Shown: positions 12,001 through 16,515 of the stretch, piece after piece
Position numbering within the stretch: position 1 is the first letter of the stretch
Layout: each line of letters starts with the position of its first letter
Source: Pseudomonas sp. NFIX28
GTDB lineage: Bacteria; Pseudomonadota; Gammaproteobacteria; Pseudomonadales; Pseudomonadaceae
DNA: 64,000 nucleotides
Direction: 5' to 3'
NCBI RefSeq assembly: GCF_900107395.1
Contig: NZ_FNPW01000011.1
Span: forward strand, 1 to 64,000
Notes under the pieces: model-generated
Seen by the model: only the letters and a program-made list of their open reading frames with translations
Told to the model about the DNA's origin: nothing
The model's database searches: none
Position numbers and translations under genes: made by a program

Positions 12001-12548
12001 GTATTGGTGGTAAGGCTGTTGAGTGGGTTGGTGGGAAGTGGGTTGGTGCAAAAGGGCCAAGTCAGATCGTTGTGCGCAGCGATAACGATTTCAGCGCAAC
12101 AGTCAACGGAAACGGCAAACCCAAAGCGTATATCAATGAAAACGGCGATTTGGTTCCACCCAACATCAATGGGACTGGCAGCGTCCAAACGCACGTGCGT
12201 GGTGGTAACCCTGAGAATTCGCCGTATATATCTGTTACTGATCCAAGTGCAACGTCGAATCCGAAAAATTATGGCACCGATAAAATTGAGATCGACGTAA
12301 AGCGCTTGCAGAAGGACATTGATTCCGGTGTACTTCCAGATACCAAGTTTTTGACGAATCAACAGGTGGCAGCAGAATTGCAATCGAAAGTGGATGCGGC
12401 TCGTGCAAGGTATACAAACAACCCATCTCGAAATAACAAAGATTCGTTGATTAACGCGGAGAGAGATTTGGGGAACGCTACGCGCGATGGTGAGTGTTTG
12501 ATCAAGGGCTGTGTGCCGGCCGACTATATTAAAACGGTAAAAAAATAG
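1..12548 (+). CDS. pdtA: Giant FHA/CdiA-like TpsA exoprotein with C-terminal toxin module, 5' partial
   Basis: The frame is open from base 3 to the TAA at 12548 (about 4181 residues), and the N-terminal signal peptide and TPS secretion domain lie upstream of the window. The first ~2300 residues are filamentous-haemagglutinin repeats built on LDN-x-x-G-x-L/I units of about 20-30 residues. A Cys-containing non-repeat segment follows near 7440-8300, then a second FHA block (about 9300-10350), then a Gly/Ala-rich DUF637-type pretoxin region (10680-11400). VAKNATQYN at about 11424 occupies the place of the CdiA VENN-type boundary. The last ~160 residues (from about 12060) differ in composition and end in a compact soluble domain. 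It should be exported by the TpsB at 16516. Gene order matches PA0690 (PdtA) of P. aeruginosa. Family call sure; the toxin activity is not assigned. Confidence 0.9.
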   Translation, partial: LSAGGRLSNNAIIEAGVNADNSRNTDGDVSLSAQTLDNRGKSVVASRHLTVNAAQTLNNQGGTLSAGQSANINAATLDNQSKGRVLSGGSLNLTASQVLNGQGGLVSSNGELVANVAALGNAGAEISSLAGVTLNVASLDNVAGLIAAGSALNINASGAFNNQGGKLGARDITLRVADLDNRQGRVIGDANLTLNSQGAINNVTGSMTAGQLLNVQGASLDNSQGTLLSSASLRAKIAGQLLNQAGLLSANDWLALDSASLDNQLKGRIVSKGGLDLNTAGMLDNRSGSLSAGGVLTLNANRVDNRLGGSLGAVQGMNLGAGSLDNQGGSVSSQGYLKLTGTTLNNSNGGKLLANGDINLNLEQLDNQLDGQLSGQAAVQVKAARLNNGQGGNLYAKGNLDLAASEQLLNARGTLKGDGAVLLKVGSLNNDGGNLSSVKDLKLTSPGTVSNLGGTLVSGDTLDLSGGQLNNGAQGSISSTKALTASVSGLDQQGGKLFSSTGLSLDLNNGQLNNQGGLINAPGQLVLKNLKDVANQKGEISSDQGFTLAAHMLDNTAGKIASHDALVLRIDRALNNLRGLVSANGLDVRAASIDNTSGTMGSASGLALNVEGAVINVNGSVSSAGLSTFKAMSLDNTQGQLTADLGLGVELSGALNNQGGKVGSGKALNLAAGSLDNRAAGTLLAVDGSLTAKVAGAFDNRELGKLRAGAGIELTTGRLDNRGGSLSGKDQLTLRSDLADNRGGLIQAEKDLRLLVGQLDNRDKGVVTGKAAMNYEGSRLDNSGGLLSAIGPLTLKALEVSNGKGRIASQDDLVATLDTLNQQGGELAAKGSLLLTGKTLDNRGGLVGSTHALTLNVDQVDNRAGEISSTESSLSHTGQRLDNSDGGKLLSASDLQLTVAQLINQTKGKLFAKGAAHLAGTTLDNAGGSFSGLKGLDIRLDGALLNNTGLLSSEEALTLNVATLDNTAGKLSGARALSLTSLGAVLNQGGSIITDQGLSLSSASLDNSHNGVINGKGTTRVTTGALDNSQGGHLTSDGTLELTATQVSNGATGRIASEKDLTASVTALDQQGGEFFSKTRLELDLNNGQLDNRNGLINGPVLVLKNLKDVANQKGEISSAQAFTVTAQNVDNSGGKLLSDQGLTLRIAQLLNNLDGLVSAASIDSRSASLDNSRGMISSRGAVDLGVAQTFNNRNGTLIGDGAVLLAANRLDNSDGSVAGKADVSASLGTLDNQNGQLIASGALNLTASALDNRQDGLVAATKALKLEVGEIDNRGGELSGSAGISLTGNRLDNSDSGQIIAAMGLTMTLGQVFNRNQGLIDGKAGLTLDGQTLDNTAGHLLSGQDLRLGLGSDLTNDQGQIGSEGTLDVSGANLSNAGGSLSSAGALKVKVSGALGNQGGKLVGDGSVDLHSASLDNRQQGVISGKGVVGVTTGAFDNSQKGSLNSGDSLTLSAGQVTNRDGGSIGSVKALTASVTGLDQMGGKLFSETSLTLDLHQGQLNNRNGLINAPLLVLDNLKGVANQGGEISSAQAFALAADSLDNSNGKLLGNQAVTLRVNQALSNLKGQIAAAALDVRAASLDNAEGTVNSRSDLNLNIAGLLSNRDKGLINAKQNLTLGSADLNNQGGTLLGGSAVTLNAMALNNSANGLINSQGGLSLTAHSLNSNDGGEVSAKGDMALTLGALTQNGGRLLGDGGVRLELSGSDLDNRNGLLIAKGPLSINRLRDLNNQNGEISSSQSFNLIGRTLNNSGGKLISQNQLGLTGDTLLNQGGLISGWQGLAVNGGSLDNRNNGTLSSRGGDLAVNVGGALLNSGAGALVSQKTLTVNAASLDNSAGILSSGAGQQLTVGGLLNNALGGSIDSGAALTLQAMALSNGGNINAQQSLGFTGTTLDNSGGSLASNGAVSLDLLGNLTNTNGKLASGGPLVISRSSQINNQGGQLVSQGLLSVLSGGLDNRNRGTVASNDSLVINTSGAVQNSGDGLIYSQNGNLQVTAASLGNAKGTMQSQGALNLAVSGDIDNQSGRLLAQNGDLKVSATNLDNRGGTLASLKGALEARVVGVLKNGYDLTNNRQGGITQAQRLNLSVLGGIDNYGGRISTQGGDALITTANFDNRNGGLYAKGLVKVSGNNFDNSGDNDGQIAGHQVDLSLNGHLNNRMGIIESDSTLSVRAASLDNQTGQLRALGAGGKTDFQIGGLFDNRNGKLESANSDLTLNAASFLNQGGSLLHVGNGTFDIATANVTNAGGNLVTRGGLTLAADSWTNSSVIQAGRLTINVNNLTQTGSGQLLASTSLVGTGGNWSNDGLIASDGTASLTLGGSYGGNGRYTSLGDLGLTAAAVSLGSAGSVASGGNATINIGGQLNNYGRMTSASGMNVNAGSINNFGTLGSSANLRLGTSSLLNQKGLIFSGGDMTLSVANLTNQNGDLYGLGNVAIGGYGGAARAAGVYNVSGSMESGGAFALNADVFQNRTDGAVASGSRKLLSGFIANICNDCRGGSYTFTLAAREVYESVDNDTSASAVLTAGKDLVFQGDSFLNSKSTVSAGGNINITADSLQNIGAQNGTIERTRKYHVRDMGAGTTGRFFSDVLMPYNQRNNPDFPYEYYLDLDGGIHKAIPKSGRVREGGREGESYNVVSLKDVETGKGVSARYGYNIVLTGLKYGFENTTFSQYDPNNLLELPSQLSQYTLLSDVEIAKDSSGAVSTAGSRNAVIQAGGNVSITAAKDLQNSVIHQDYNVGGGTNKVADTKVNANGTTVVRINSQLPPDLAQQQVNPLSLPGFALPTGHNGLFRLSGQGAAVQQATQANSGPQDWSMGSASVSTAQRQQNLPDIQARSFQIADVAPVASSDRQLTRVTRQVTDSNVGASALDVSAPADNGGNLLLPGYEGHAGAITQVGAVQVEGASHSAVATGPDLSVPTLPLAPSTGVTTPGNSQTPGAMVATPVASQTLARVQGLPDTSFKANPQKYLIETNPVLTDLKQFMNSDYLLANLGYNPDESQKRLGDGFYEQKLIQQAVVARTGQRFIDGQTSDEKLFKYLMDNAITSKQQLGLSVGVTLTSQQVAALTHDIVWLEEHEVNGEKVLVPVLYMAQAEGRLGPTGALIAGNDVSLIAGQNLDNVGTLRATNNLSATAGNNLVNSGLIEAGKRLDLLAGNDIVNKAGGIIAGRDVNMAAIGGDVLNERSVTSADSVARGYSHKDYANSAARVEAANDMSISAGRDLSTPGGVLQSGRDMNLSAGRDANLVSTELSNSLVLGKKHYSSDITQIGAEVSAGRDLTVKAGRDINAIASEIEAKRNIAMAATQNLTLSSAADEQHSYEKTKKVTRQEDHVSQVATTLNAGGDVSLSAGNDMALISSRITAGDEAYLVAGNNLELLAAQDSDYSLYDKKKKGSFGSKQTQRDEVTKITHVGSEITTGGDLTLVSGGDQKYQAAKLESGNDLTLQSGGEITFEGVKDLHQESHEKTNNNAAWVSSKGKGNTDETLRQTQMLAAGDIVIKAVDGLKIDVKQVDQQTVSQSIDAMVKADPQLAWLKQAEARGDVDWRQVKEIHESFKYSNSGLGPASQIIIAIVMAAVVGPAAAAMAGGSTTGAVVGAVAANASTNATVSVINNRGNLGAVFKDVTSSDAMKGYVISGVTAGLTAAYFDGWTGTKTDPITGKVTGPALNTWKGVGQFASNQVLQGGASTLLSKALGQGGSANDALKNALFNTLAAASFNAVGDYTKDVLADGSLPKIAVHAMVGGLLAKATGGDFKTGALAAGANEALVVQLDTLVKGDKSLLTMSSQIVGVLAAAAQSDADAAKMEKGSWVAKNATQYNWLLHKEIEAADQAREGCKARGGDVTGCQNRITQAMDSLDKARNLERTEQARQVQLAAYQQGMTGEEYQQALNSYWNGIDQSQVVWSGYGPANEWGYIASGMGAGFVDAAVNWPGKVYDDTVNTLTHLTDIPGNIVQAGKAGIDWLNSPIPAQSLERAGDQLLFSTPDKLGSIVFDAATGAITAGIGGKAVEWVGGKWVGAKGPSQIVVRSDNDFSATVNGNGKPKAYINENGDLVPPNINGTGSVQTHVRGGNPENSPYISVTDPSATSNPKNYGTDKIEIDVKRLQKDIDSGVLPDTKFLTNQQVAAELQSKVDAARARYTNNPSRNNKDSLINAERDLGNATRDGECLIKGCVPADYIKTVKK
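1440..5340 (+). repeat. Higher-order internal repeats inside the exoprotein gene
   Basis: Above the short FHA unit there is a long-period repeat. A block containing TAS-V-x-x-LD-Q-x-GG, then LDL-x-x-GQL-N/D-N, NGLIN-x-P and GEISS recurs starting near 1447, 3182 and 4410, with a weaker fourth copy near 5046. Each copy covers about 120 residues, so segments of several hundred residues appear to have duplicated in tandem and then diverged. Confidence 0.75.
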
Positions 12549-12555
12549 GTTTTTT

Positions 12556-13188
12556 ATGGAGCCGAAAACATACGAACTTTTGAATCACATTCCAAAACAT
12601 GCGGATTATGCCGTGAGTGCAGGAGATTTGGATCCAGAGGATATTCCACAGGATAGAATTGACGCCGTGCTGGATTTGCTTCGTCATGCGAATAACGATG
12701 AGGAGCACTTCTTGGCTGCGAAGTTACTGACCAGTTGGGGCATCCATGAAGGGTTGATTGCCTTGGAGGGGAGAATGGACAAACCTGGAGGCATCGAAGG
12801 AGTCTATTTCCATCGACTACACGGATACGACGACACTTATCACCAAATACTCTTGGCTGTGACTCGGTATTTTGCCAACGTGGCTGATCGTGGAGATATC
12901 GAGGCTGCGAGAGTCCAGATCTATTCCCCCCTATCGAAAATCATTGCTTTGGCGAGTAGTGAACCGTTTGAAATAGCCAAAATTTTTGATTTCGCGAGTA
13001 GTGAAAACTACTCAGAGTATGTGCCTCTTGTTGAAAAGCACCTTGTCGCCATAATTGATCATCCCGAAATACATCGCTGGAAAATTTATGATGCTATTGA
13101 ATTTTTGATGGTTTTCAATCCCGGTTTCGTTGCGTCTCTATTGAAAGAGAAAAACAAGACGATTGATGATTTTAGGCCTGTGACATAA
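12556..13188 (+). CDS. Probable immunity protein of the CdiA-like toxin
   Basis: This 210-residue cytoplasmic protein has no signal peptide or membrane segment. It starts 7 bases after the exoprotein stop, with a weak TAGG ribosome site six bases before its ATG. It is acidic and helix-rich, with short alternating helices (for example VLDLLRHANNDEEHFLAAKL) that suggest a HEAT-like fold. Its base composition is clearly more AT-rich than the FHA repeats, as is usual for exchangeable toxin/immunity cassettes. I do not recognise the family from sequence alone. The immunity role is inferred from position directly behind a polymorphic toxin C-terminus. Confidence 0.65.
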   Translation: MEPKTYELLNHIPKHADYAVSAGDLDPEDIPQDRIDAVLDLLRHANNDEEHFLAAKLLTSWGIHEGLIALEGRMDKPGGIEGVYFHRLHGYDDTYHQILLAVTRYFANVADRGDIEAARVQIYSPLSKIIALASSEPFEIAKIFDFASSENYSEYVPLVEKHLVAIIDHPEIHRWKIYDAIEFLMVFNPGFVASLLKEKNKTIDDFRPVT

Positions 13189-13197
13189 GGGCGATAG

Positions 13198-13727
13198 CCT
13201 CGGTGTAAAGGAACCGTGGTTGCCGGAGAAGCTGCTGGTGCAGGCCCTAAAAACCCACTCCTTGCTGATTCGATATCACGAGATGGTGATCGTTTGGTTC
13301 TGAACCAAGGACCAATACCTACATGTGGTCATAACTCTTGTGGAATGGTTTTGGATACGATGGGAAAAAGGTTGATGTGGAGAGCCTAATTCAGAAACTT
13401 GCACCTTCTAAAGACGGTATTTTTCCTCAGGATGTTGCTAGCCTCATGAAGTCTGAAGGCGTTCCCGCAAGTGCCTTTAGGAGCAGAAATGTTGCTGACT
13501 TGGCCAGATACACTTCAGACGGAACTCCAGTGGTTGTTCAGGTGGTTGACAAAACTGGAGGATCTGGCTTCTCTCACTTTGTTGTAGTAGATGGGGTTAC
13601 AACTAGGAATGGTGTTTCTGTTGTTGCAATTCGTGATTCGCACGGTAGTCAATATTTTAGTCCTGTTACTACCTTTGAAAAGAATTTTACGGGTGAGGTT
13701 GTCGTTCCTAGGAGTGCTTTGAAATGA
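13198..13727 (+). pseudogene. Orphan (displaced) toxin module, papain/C39-like, split by a -1 frameshift
   Basis: Directly after the immunity gene an open frame without a start codon begins at 13198 (PRCKGTVVAGEAAGAGPKN...). It reads through PTCGHNSCGMVLDTMGK and then hits TAA. The frame one base back continues from KVDVESLIQ to the stop at 13727 and contains FSHFVVVDG and AIRDSHG. Joined, the two frames give one domain with the Cys (NSCG), His (SHF) and Asp (RDS) order of papain/C39-like peptidases. The switch lies at GGGAAAAAG (13362-13370). This is the layout of an orphan cdiA-CT kept downstream for exchange by recombination. A TTG at 13338 could start only the second half and would lose the cysteine, so I do not take it as a real gene start. 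Confidence 0.7.
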
Positions 13728-14080
13728 AATTGAATATTAGATTTCCTAAGAATCTAGCTACTGATGCTTTACTTGGGCAGAAGTTAATTCCTTGTTTGTG
13801 CAAAGTGTCTAAAGAGTTTGAGGTTTCTTTTCTTGATCCTATGCCTGAGGTTTCGGGAGTTGTTTCTGAGTGGGATCGTAAGGAATTAGAATTAAGAGCT
13901 ATTGCAGGAGTTGGGGGGCAGTATACGCACTACGCATTCGGCCGGATAACTCTGAAAGAAGTTGAGCTTGATGTTTATCAGGTTATAGATCTTGAGATGT
14001 TTTACAGGATTTTTGGCTGGTGTGTGATCTTGAAAGATGGTGAGTATGCGCCGCCCGGGGATTTCTGGGACGAAGAGTAG
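13724..14080 (+). CDS. Probable immunity protein of the orphan toxin module
   Basis: This 118-residue soluble acidic protein has an ATG that overlaps the stop of the orphan toxin module (ATGA), the tight coupling typical of toxin/immunity pairs. It has no signal peptide or transmembrane stretch and ends in an acidic tail (GDFWDEE). The gene is AT-rich compared with the housekeeping genes around it, which points to horizontal gain with its toxin. I do not recognise the fold. Retention of an intact immunity gene next to a broken toxin fits the orphan-module pattern. Confidence 0.6.
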   Translation: MKLNIRFPKNLATDALLGQKLIPCLCKVSKEFEVSFLDPMPEVSGVVSEWDRKELELRAIAGVGGQYTHYAFGRITLKEVELDVYQVIDLEMFYRIFGWCVILKDGEYAPPGDFWDEE

Positions 14081-14118
14081 TCGGTTGTACGTTCAACTAT
14101 CTAATGGATTAAATAAAT

Positions 14119-14137
14119 GGGCGGCCTAACGCCGCCC
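14119..14137 (-). terminator. Hairpin terminator of the DUF3077-like gene
   Basis: GGGCGGC and GCCGCCC form a 7-bp stem around a 5-base loop. Read on the minus strand it follows the stop at 14146 and is followed by an AT-rich ATTTATTTAA tract. Confidence 0.6.
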
Positions 14138-14145
14138 ACTACTAC

Positions 14146-14418
14146 TTAAGCTGAAAGCCCTTCTTGTAATTTTCTCCCAGCCACATCCATCAAATCACAC
14201 CCATCGCGCAGCATGATGCTGCAAACCAGCGTCAGTTCCTGAAGCAGAACAGGTTCGTGTCTAGGGGCATCCGCTACCGAAAAACTTTCCAGTAGTTGGG
14301 TCACCGCGCGTATGCGATAAGCGGCCGCATCGTGCAGCACGTCGATAGGCGCTTGGGTATCTATAAGCAAGGAAGGGATGTTGCAGTCGTGGCCCGTGAT
14401 GGGCATGTATCGATCCAT
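14146..14418 (-). CDS. Small DUF3077-like protein
   Basis: The gene encodes about 90 residues, largely alpha-helical, with the run TQAPIDVLHDAAAYRIRAV followed by a Leu-rich helix. This resembles the small Pseudomonas DUF3077 family, which has no known function. I start it at the ATG at 14418; a TTG at 14457 would add 13 residues. It has no signal peptide. The long structured leader on its 5' side (14470-14640) looks like the element that often precedes such genes. The family assignment is from memory of similar proteins and is moderate. Confidence 0.55.
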   Translation of the reverse strand: MDRYMPITGHDCNIPSLLIDTQAPIDVLHDAAAYRIRAVTQLLESFSVADAPRHEPVLLQELTLVCSIMLRDGCDLMDVAGRKLQEGLSA

Positions 14419-14469
14419 GATCAGACTCTCTACTTGATTGCTGAGGTCATCACTCAATCGTCGCCAAAC

Positions 14470-14640
14470 GAAAGGGTGACAGCTGTACGCAGGTTGGCGA
14501 ACCGGCAGTAGAGAAAACCGGCAGACCCGGAGGTCTCCCGCGCACAGCCGCCATAACGCGACTCTGCGGACGAGCGGACGGCTGCAAAAAAGCCATCAGC
14601 TTGCGCATTCTCTACTGTCAGGTCGCCAAACCCGAATCGC
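14470..14640 (-). ncRNA. Structured leader or small RNA, possibly C4-antisense-like
   Basis: On the minus strand, upstream of the DUF3077-like gene, two arms (14608-14632 and 14492-14515) are near-perfect inverted copies of GGTTTGGCGAC...CAGTAGAGAA. They enclose smaller hairpins, including GGGAGACCTCCGGGTCT. A motif GTCGCCAAAC occurs at both ends as a direct repeat. The text resembles Pseudomonas sequences that I recall being matched to the C4 antisense RNA family. A covariance-model search would decide this. Confidence 0.4.
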
Positions 14641-14739
14641 CATCTGGGCGACCGGCGGACTATAAGCGCGGGCCCGGGGGCAGGCAAGCCGGGGTTTTGT
14701 ACAAATCGTGTAGATGATCTTCGGCGTTTATGAAACCGT

Positions 14740-14784
14740 CGCGGCCGTTCCGGCCGATCGCAGCCTGCGGCAGCGGCTACGGGG
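14740..14784. repeat. REP-type element (half)
   Basis: The sequence GGCCGATCGCAGCCTGCGGC followed by AGCGGCTACGG is the GTAGCCGCTGCC-type REP of this genome. It lies in the 520-base gap between 14419 and 14941. I see no convincing gene in the rest of that gap. Confidence 0.6.
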
Positions 14785-14941
14785 ATCGCATCGGTTCGGC
14801 GTTTTTTTGTCGGGCATGGGGGCCTTTGGGCTTGGCCGCTCAACGGTCGATAGCTGGCGAGAAAATGCCTTGAAGCTCACCACCTTCCGACATAGCCGGT
14901 CGTTATTCAGCCGTGGAATGCCCCTCTCACCGACACGGTCC

Positions 14942-15544
14942 CTATAAAAACTGTCCATCTGGAAGGTCGAGATCGATGGTCCCTCTGGTCAATGCAGAGG
15001 CTGCCGCAATGGCCTTGGGTGAAAACAGGCGCAACAGAACGACTTTACCCAGCGTATCGCTGCATAACGCCATTTCGTGTCGATTGCCGATCAGCACTAC
15101 GTCGGGCGCAATGGGCCAGCCGCCTGCCCGGGCATAGAAACGCGCCAGCGGTGGGTCGCAGGTGAAGACGCCGATATCGAGGTTGCTGTGTTCCATGCAG
15201 CGCGTAGCCGCGGCGACGGTCCTCAGGCCCAGGCCTTGTCCCTGGCAAGCGGGATCGGTCATGACGCAGCTGAGCCCGGCGATGTCGAATGTGTGGCCGG
15301 CATGCTCGATCGTTTTCATGGCGACAGCGGCGTAGCTGAGCACCCGATCGGGTGCGCAGATGTAGAACGAGAAGGTGTCGAACACGGGCGCGTGCAGCGG
15401 GGCGGCTTCGGCGTCTTCAGGCACGTCCGGCTCGGGATAGACGCGCCGCTGCAGCAAGGCGAATTCTCGCTGCAAGGCCGAGGAGGCCCGCTGGTAGGCG
15501 ATGGCGTCGACAGTCCCGGGTTCCGTGGGCCTGAGGTCTGTCAT
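14942..15544 (-). CDS. GNAT-family N-acetyltransferase
   Basis: This 200-residue protein begins at the ATG at 15544, nine bases after AAGGA. The GNAT acetyl-CoA motif is visible at CVMTDPACQGQGLGLRTV (Q-G-Q-G-L-G), with the following helix and a beta-bulge region ending in LARFYARAGGWPI. It most resembles GNAT proteins annotated as aminoglycoside-type or general acetyltransferases, but the substrate cannot be read from the sequence. It is transcribed away from the phdA-pdtB operon and shares a 294-base divergent region with it. The call is firm at superfamily level only. Confidence 0.8.
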   Translation of the reverse strand: MTDLRPTEPGTVDAIAYQRASSALQREFALLQRRVYPEPDVPEDAEAAPLHAPVFDTFSFYICAPDRVLSYAAVAMKTIEHAGHTFDIAGLSCVMTDPACQGQGLGLRTVAAATRCMEHSNLDIGVFTCDPPLARFYARAGGWPIAPDVVLIGNRHEMALCSDTLGKVVLLRLFSPKAIAAASALTRGTIDLDLPDGQFL

Positions 15545-15714
15545 GGGTGTGTCCTTTGTCTGAAATAGCCTGGCTGAGGGGGCGATATTCTCGCATGCCG
15601 GCCGTGTGGCGTTCACCGCGTCACCGCCCCCCACCGTTCCACTCCATATTTCCGGGCCAGGCACCCTGGCGCCCTCAGGCCTGTCCTGGCCGAACCTTCC
15701 CGGGGCGAATGAAG

Positions 15715-15729
15715 CTTTTGTGACAAAAG
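15715..15729. promoter_or_regulatory. Perfect 15-base palindrome upstream of phdA, candidate operator
   Basis: CTTTTGTGACAAAAG is a perfect palindrome centred on 15722, in the divergent region between the acetyltransferase and phdA, about 110 bases before phdA. On the minus strand, TTGTCAC-AAAA-GCTTCAT matches 9 of 14 positions of a Pho box with correct spacing. I recall the P. aeruginosa pdt genes being induced by low phosphate, but this match is weak. Confidence 0.35.
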
Positions 15730-15838
15730 TTCGGTAGCACTTCGCCAGTCCCGTCATGGATATGTGACGCGCTTGAGGGGGCCTTCTGGCCACTGTTCTG
15801 AGCCGAGGCGGGACGCCGGGAGTGAGGTTATGGGGACT

Positions 15839-16441
15839 ATGGAACGCTACGCGAAAGTGGGCATGCAGGAGCTGGACCAGCGGTTGTCGAAGATTGTCGA
15901 GGCCGCGCGCAAGAAGCCGGTGTCGGTCTACCGCTACGGTGCGCCGTGGGTCTGGATCGTTTCCCAGGATGACTGGCAGGGCGCCTTGAAGGAGGTGTCG
16001 AGCTATATCCCGCCGGGCCATTCGCTGGTGTTGCTACGCCCGCAGATCGACGCCTTGCTCGACCAGCACCGCGACATTCTCCAGGCCCTGGATGCCGAGC
16101 CCGGCATGCTCATCGCCCCGCGCACGGTGATGCACATCCTGCTGTTGCAGCTCTTGTACTCGGTGCCCGGCGAGCAGCAGCTGTACGAGCAGCTCAATTA
16201 CAACCTGTTGTTCCGCTGGTTCATCGGCCTGGACCTGAACCAGAAGGTCTGGGGCCTCGGCGTGCTGAGCCGCGATATCGCCACGCTGTTGAACGACGCG
16301 CGGGCGGTGCAGTTGATCCAGAAAATCATCGGTGAAGTGTTCTGTGGCGCCTTGCTGCAAATGCCCGAGTTCTCGCTGAACTTCGCGCTGCTGCACAGCT
16401 GGCTGGCCAAGCACGCCACGACATCGACCTTGAGCAATTGA
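15839..16441 (+). CDS. phdA: Phd-like antitoxin domain fused to a transposase-N-type (DUF772) domain, PhdA-like
   Basis: This 200-residue protein is of mixed origin. Residues about 1-50 (MERYAKVGMQELDQRL...YRYGAPWVWIVSQDDW) have the Phd/YefM prevent-host-death pattern. Residues about 95-150 (VMHILLLQLLYSVPGEQQL then YEQLNYNLLFRWFIGLDL) match the N-terminal domain of IS5-type transposases. No DDE catalytic domain, inverted repeats or adjacent Doc/toxin gene is present. Position and make-up match PA0691 (PhdA), which I recall as limiting phage-linked lysis and eDNA release in P. aeruginosa biofilms. I chose the ATG at 15839; an ATG at 15830 is also in frame. The stop lies 75 bases before pdtB. 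Confidence 0.8.
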   Translation: MERYAKVGMQELDQRLSKIVEAARKKPVSVYRYGAPWVWIVSQDDWQGALKEVSSYIPPGHSLVLLRPQIDALLDQHRDILQALDAEPGMLIAPRTVMHILLLQLLYSVPGEQQLYEQLNYNLLFRWFIGLDLNQKVWGLGVLSRDIATLLNDARAVQLIQKIIGEVFCGALLQMPEFSLNFALLHSWLAKHATTSTLSN

Positions 16442-16515
16442 GGCGGCCAAACGCCGTACAGACGGCGACGGCGGTTTCGACGCGGTTCGACATTCTTGGA
16501 AATCTAGGGGGCGGT

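Noticed and set aside
1..12548. CRISPR-like array from the dense short repeats
   Set aside because: The repeats are in-frame protein repeats with variable length and sequence, not identical direct repeats with unique spacers.
13338..13727. Stand-alone gene starting at TTG within the orphan toxin module
   Set aside because: It would omit the catalytic cysteine encoded in the preceding frame and has no ribosome site; a frameshifted module explains the data better.
14714..14947. Plus-strand frame of about 77 codons
   Set aside because: It runs through a REP element, has no ribosome site and shows no protein-like composition.
15839..16441. Insertion sequence, because of the DUF772 domain
   Set aside because: No catalytic transposase domain, terminal inverted repeats or target duplication; the domain is fused to a Phd-like part.
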